Origin: Rhodoferax_B sp049316285
GTDB taxonomy: Bacteria > Pseudomonadota > Gammaproteobacteria > Burkholderiales > Burkholderiaceae_C
Length of the DNA stretch: 64,000 nucleotides
Assembly: GCF_049316285.1 (NCBI RefSeq)
Contig: NZ_JBMOXA010000026.1
Span: 4,779 to 68,778 of the forward strand
Direction: 5' to 3'
Positions 60,732 to 64,000 of the stretch are shown here, in pieces (within the stretch, counting starts at the first letter, position 1; every line of letters starts with the position of its first letter). A program made the position numbers and the translations under genes. The notes beneath the pieces are model-generated. The model made no database searches. It saw only the letters and a list, made by a program, of their open reading frames with translations, and was not told where the DNA came from.

Positions 60732-63700
60732 GTCGCGCCCTCTTCTTCTGTCGGGCTGTTAGCCGACTTCTTGGCGCTGATTTTCTTGGCCGAGCTGAGG
60801 TGTTCATACAGCGGGCGCAGCAAACGCTCGATCAGCACGGCCCAATCGGGTGCGGCCTGCAAGGCGTCGAAACCTGGCCATTCGCGGGCTAGATAGGGGT
60901 CTTCGGCGACTTCGGCAAACTGGTTGTTTTTTGGGTCGTGGCGTTCGTACACATCACGCGCTTCCTCGGGCTTGGCCAGCCATCTGAAACCCGTGGCCAC
61001 GGCCAGCGGCAAGGGCCGGTGCATACCCTCCCACCACGCGGCCACCAGGTCGCTCCAGAGCTTTTGCACTTGGGCCGGCGGCAGCGGGCGCAGTGTCACG
61101 GTGCCGGCCTTGCTGACGATGATGCTGGTGAGCGGGTTGCCATTCAAGTGGCCTGCGATGTGGGCAATCCAGTGCGGCAAGATTTTGTCGTGGCGGTAGT
61201 GGCTATTCTTCACCAGGCCGGTGCTCACCAGCACCAGGCGTGCACGCTCGCCCGCGTCATTGCGGCGCAGGCCGCCCAGCCAGTCGCTGAACTGCAAGTC
61301 CAGGTCTGGTATCTGCAGCTCAGCCATGATTTCTTCATCCGGCAGCACACCCGGCCAATCGCTTTGGGCTTGGCTGTAGCGCTCGAACAAGGCGTCCATG
61401 GGCTCAGTCAGGTCTTGCTGGCTCAGGGCGCCGAAAGCGCCATGCGGCAACTCACCGGCACGCGCCTGGTGCGCCAGGGCGGCAGCCAAGGGCTGTTCGC
61501 GGCCCTGCCCGGCATCGACCGCCACACGTTGGGCGGCAATCAACTCGTCCTGCAACTGCCAGTTGAGCAAGGCATCGACCGCAAACGGCTCCTGATCTTC
61601 GCTTACCGTCTCTTGCAGTTTCAGCACCACCTGCAGGCGTTGTTCAAAAAAGGCTTGGGCCGGGCTTTTGACGAAGCGCGCCAGTTGGGCGATGCTCAGC
61701 GGCGCTTTGGGCGTGAAGGGTGGCAAGGGCTGTGCCGACATCTGGTCGCCAGGTGTTTGCGCCGCCGATACGCTGCTGCGCCATTCGTGCGCATAGCTGA
61801 AAAGGACTGACTCGCCGGTGAAATAGGCGCGGTCGAAGGGTTGGAGCTTGTGCTCCACCGTCAGCGCATGCAGCAGCGCCTTGCCGTCACCGGGCACGTC
61901 CGCAGCATCACTTTCCATGCGCCAGCCGGCGGCCACGTGGTCACGCAGTTGCGCCAGCAGCACCGAGGGCGGGCGTTCGCTGTTGTCCTGGATGCTGCGG
62001 CCCACCCAGCTGATGTGCAGGCGCTCGCGCGCCGACAACAAGGCTTCGAGAAAAAGATAACAGTCGTCTTCACGGCGCGAGCGGTCGCCGGGGCGGTAGT
62101 CCTGGCCCATCAGGTCGAAGTCGGATGGGTTGCGGCTGCGCGGGTAGTCGCCGTCGTTCATGCCCAACATACACACCATGCGAAACGGAATCGCACGCAT
62201 CGGCAGCAAGGTGGCGAAGGTCACGCCGCCGCCGAAGAATGGCCGCTGCAGGTCGGCCTGGTCTATCAAGGCCAGCCATTGCTCGCGCACCAGCGACAGC
62301 GGCAAAGGCTCGTCGAGCTGCGCGGCTTCGCAGGCGTCTTGCCAGGTTTGCAGCGCACGTTCCAGCCGCAGCAAGGTGTAGCCGTCAGCCGCATCGTCGG
62401 CCGCAAAAAAATCGCTCAGCAACTGGCGCAGTTGCACTGCCCAATCGTCGGGCGTGCGCGCCGGGCTCAGGGCTCGCCAGGCTGCATCCAGGTGTTCTAA
62501 AAACACCGTCAGCGGCCCCACCAGGGCGGCGCCCAGGCCACCAATTTCGTCCAGCGGTTCGATCTCTTGCCAGGATTCGCCGCGGCCCACCATGTAGCCG
62601 AGCAACATGCGCTGCAGGCCAAACAGCCAGCTGTTGTGTTCCGAGGTGTGCGGCGGCAGCTCCAGGCTTTGGCGTTGCTCGGCGTGCAGGCCCCAACGGA
62701 TGTTGGCATCCGATATCCAGCTTTGCAATTGCGGCAGGTCTTGTTCGCTGATGCCAAAGCGCTGGCGCACGGCTACGGTGCTCAGCAGGTCGAGCACGGC
62801 GCTGACGGGCAGGCGCGACTGCGGCAGGGCCAGCAGGTGCTCCAGCGCGGCCAGCAGCGGGTCGTGGTGGCGTTGCCCCTGGTCGGCCACGGTGAACGGC
62901 AGATGGCGCGGGTCTTGGGGGCCCAGCAGGCCAAAAACCGCCTGGATGTGCGGCGCGTAGCGGTTCACGTCCGGCACCATCACGATGATGTCGCGTGGCT
63001 GCAGCGTCGCGTCCTGCGCCAGGGCTTCGAGGATTTGGTCGTGCACCACTTCCACTTCGCGCTGCGGGCTGTGGGCAATATGGAAGCGCAGGCTGGTGTC
63101 GGTGGCCGGGTCGACGCCAGGCCAATGGTTTTGCGTCTCGGCCAGCGGGCGCAGTTCCAGTATGTCCTGCTGGATCTGGTGCAGCAGGCAGTCTTCACCA
63201 AACGGCTCAAACAGGTTGATGCGCTGGCCAATGTCGAGCAGGCGGCGCGCGTAGACCTCTTGCTCGGTGTCGTGGGCGTCCAGCAGGCCGATGTAGTCGC
63301 GGCCTTGTTTGCCCCAGGCGGCCAGCAGCGGGTGTGCGTGTTGGTGCAGTTGGCTGTCGTCCAGCGACTCGGGCACACCCGATCGGCGCGGCTGACGTTG
63401 GCGCGAGGTGCGCAGCAAATCGCGGTCGGCGACGATGTCTGACCAGAAATACTGGCACGGGTTGTGCACACACACCAACACCTGGCACCAGCGGCCCAGG
63501 GCCGACAAGACTTCCAGCGCCTGCTGCGGCAGGGATGAGATACCAAACACCAGCACGCGCCTTGGCAGCCCTGCGGGGCGCGCATCCGCAGCGATCTTCC
63601 TCACTTCGGCCATGAAACGCTGGTGCACGGCGGCGCGGCTGCTTTGCACTTCGCCAGGGCCCACGTCCTTCAGCAGCGCGCGCCACAAATGGGCTTGCCA

Positions 63701-64000
63701 GCGTTGCGTGGCATCCAGCGGCACGCGGCCCCTGCGTGTGGTGGCCAGCACGTCGTCGCCTGCGGCCCAGTCGGCCAGCCAGTCGGCGCGGTACACCTGG
63801 TACTGGTCGAACAGGTCGGCCAGGCGCTGCGCCAGCTGGTAGCGTTTGCGTAGCTCGGTATCTTCCTCCAGAAAACGCGCCAGGGGTTCGAACACCGGCT
63901 CCTGCAGCAGGCTGGGCAACAGGCGCATGAGGCGCCACACCAGCAAATCCTTGTCGAACGGCGAATGCGCCGGCACCGCCTCTTCGCCCAGCACGGCGCG
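60728..64000 (-). CDS. recC: Exodeoxyribonuclease V subunit RecC (5' end outside window)
   Basis: Subunit that recognises Chi and holds RecB and RecD. About 1090 residues are visible and the reading frame stays open to the right edge, so the N-terminal part (roughly the first 80-100 residues by comparison with E. coli) lies beyond. Landmarks: DLFDQYQVYRADWLADWAAGD, VFGISSLPQQALEVLSALG, VHNPCQYFWSDI, FGISEQDLPQLQSWISDANIRWGL, MRAIPFRMVCMLGMNDGDYPR. The stop overlaps the recB start as ATGA. An apparent GTG start at 63994 is internal, since family homology continues upstream. Confidence 0.94.
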   Translation of the reverse strand, partial: RAVLGEEAVPAHSPFDKDLLVWRLMRLLPSLLQEPVFEPLARFLEEDTELRKRYQLAQRLADLFDQYQVYRADWLADWAAGDDVLATTRRGRVPLDATQRWQAHLWRALLKDVGPGEVQSSRAAVHQRFMAEVRKIAADARPAGLPRRVLVFGISSLPQQALEVLSALGRWCQVLVCVHNPCQYFWSDIVADRDLLRTSRQRQPRRSGVPESLDDSQLHQHAHPLLAAWGKQGRDYIGLLDAHDTEQEVYARRLLDIGQRINLFEPFGEDCLLHQIQQDILELRPLAETQNHWPGVDPATDTSLRFHIAHSPQREVEVVHDQILEALAQDATLQPRDIIVMVPDVNRYAPHIQAVFGLLGPQDPRHLPFTVADQGQRHHDPLLAALEHLLALPQSRLPVSAVLDLLSTVAVRQRFGISEQDLPQLQSWISDANIRWGLHAEQRQSLELPPHTSEHNSWLFGLQRMLLGYMVGRGESWQEIEPLDEIGGLGAALVGPLTVFLEHLDAAWRALSPARTPDDWAVQLRQLLSDFFAADDAADGYTLLRLERALQTWQDACEAAQLDEPLPLSLVREQWLALIDQADLQRPFFGGGVTFATLLPMRAIPFRMVCMLGMNDGDYPRSRNPSDFDLMGQDYRPGDRSRREDDCYLFLEALLSARERLHISWVGRSIQDNSERPPSVLLAQLRDHVAAGWRMESDAADVPGDGKALLHALTVEHKLQPFDRAYFTGESVLFSYAHEWRSSVSAAQTPGDQMSAQPLPPFTPKAPLSIAQLARFVKSPAQAFFEQRLQVVLKLQETVSEDQEPFAVDALLNWQLQDELIAAQRVAVDAGQGREQPLAAALAHQARAGELPHGAFGALSQQDLTEPMDALFERYSQAQSDWPGVLPDEEIMAELQIPDLDLQFSDWLGGLRRNDAGERARLVLVSTGLVKNSHYRHDKILPHWIAHIAGHLNGNPLTSIIVSKAGTVTLRPLPPAQVQKLWSDLVAAWWEGMHRPLPLAVATGFRWLAKPEEARDVYERHDPKNNQFAEVAEDPYLAREWPGFDALQAAPDWAVLIERLLRPLYEHLSSAKKISAKKSANSPTEEEGAT

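Noticed and set aside
63900..63994. recC start at GTG 63994
   Set aside because: The frame and RecC-like sequence continue past it to the window edge, so it is internal.

Overview
The window is high-GC DNA from a betaproteobacterium, most likely a Comamonadaceae member near Rhodoferax, Polaromonas or Acidovorax. This placement is inferred from the rimP-nusA-infB-rbfA-truB-typA order, the recC-recB-recD order, the protein style, and a small dispersed palindromic repeat of a kind I recall from that family. It is chromosomal core sequence with accessory modules. I found no transposase, integrase, phage gene or CRISPR array.

Layout. 1-1.1 kb: exported ATP-dependent DNA ligase, then a 13-unit octanucleotide tandem repeat. 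1.45-7.1 kb: a five-gene archaic (Csu-like) chaperone-usher pilus operon with two pilins, chaperone, usher and two-domain tip adhesin. 7.2-13.6 kb: a PAS-GGDEF-EAL protein with an intact EAL and degenerate GGDEF, an OmpR-type response regulator and a large hybrid histidine kinase. 13.9-18.3 kb: Orn/Lys/Arg decarboxylase, NfeD plus SPFH membrane proteins, a DUF2237 protein and tRNA-Ser(GGA). 18.7-27.0 kb: translation and transcription operon rimP-nusA-infB-rbfA-truB-typA (minus strand). 27.3-32.9 kb: yejABEF peptide ABC importer. 33.0-33.8 kb: fabI.

33.9-43.0 kb: a phosphonate cluster. The minus-strand arm holds an ABC importer for 2-aminoethylphosphonate (AEP), a HAD phosphatase, a TIGR03364-type FAD amine oxidase and phosphonoacetaldehyde hydrolase PhnX. 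The plus-strand arm holds a GntR regulator, a PhnZ-like HD oxygenase and an EamA transporter. No phnW, phnA or phnY lies in the window, so the oxidase probably supplies phosphonoacetaldehyde to PhnX. A GntR-type palindrome lies between the arms.

43.1-46.8 kb: tRNA-Lys(TTT), tcdA, and tolB-pal-cpoB without tolQRA. 46.9-53.0 kb: LPS core and export genes (WaaE-like GT2; msbA, GT9 heptosyltransferase, GT25, O-antigen ligase). 53.1-64.0 kb: rng, recD, recB and the 3' part of recC, which runs off the right edge.

The best leads are the phosphonate cluster with its unusual enzyme set, the dispersed GCTATTN7TAGC palindrome (four exact copies, two inside genes in the same reading frame), and the octamer array upstream of the pilus operon. 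I did not find a clearly undescribed defence or mobile system.
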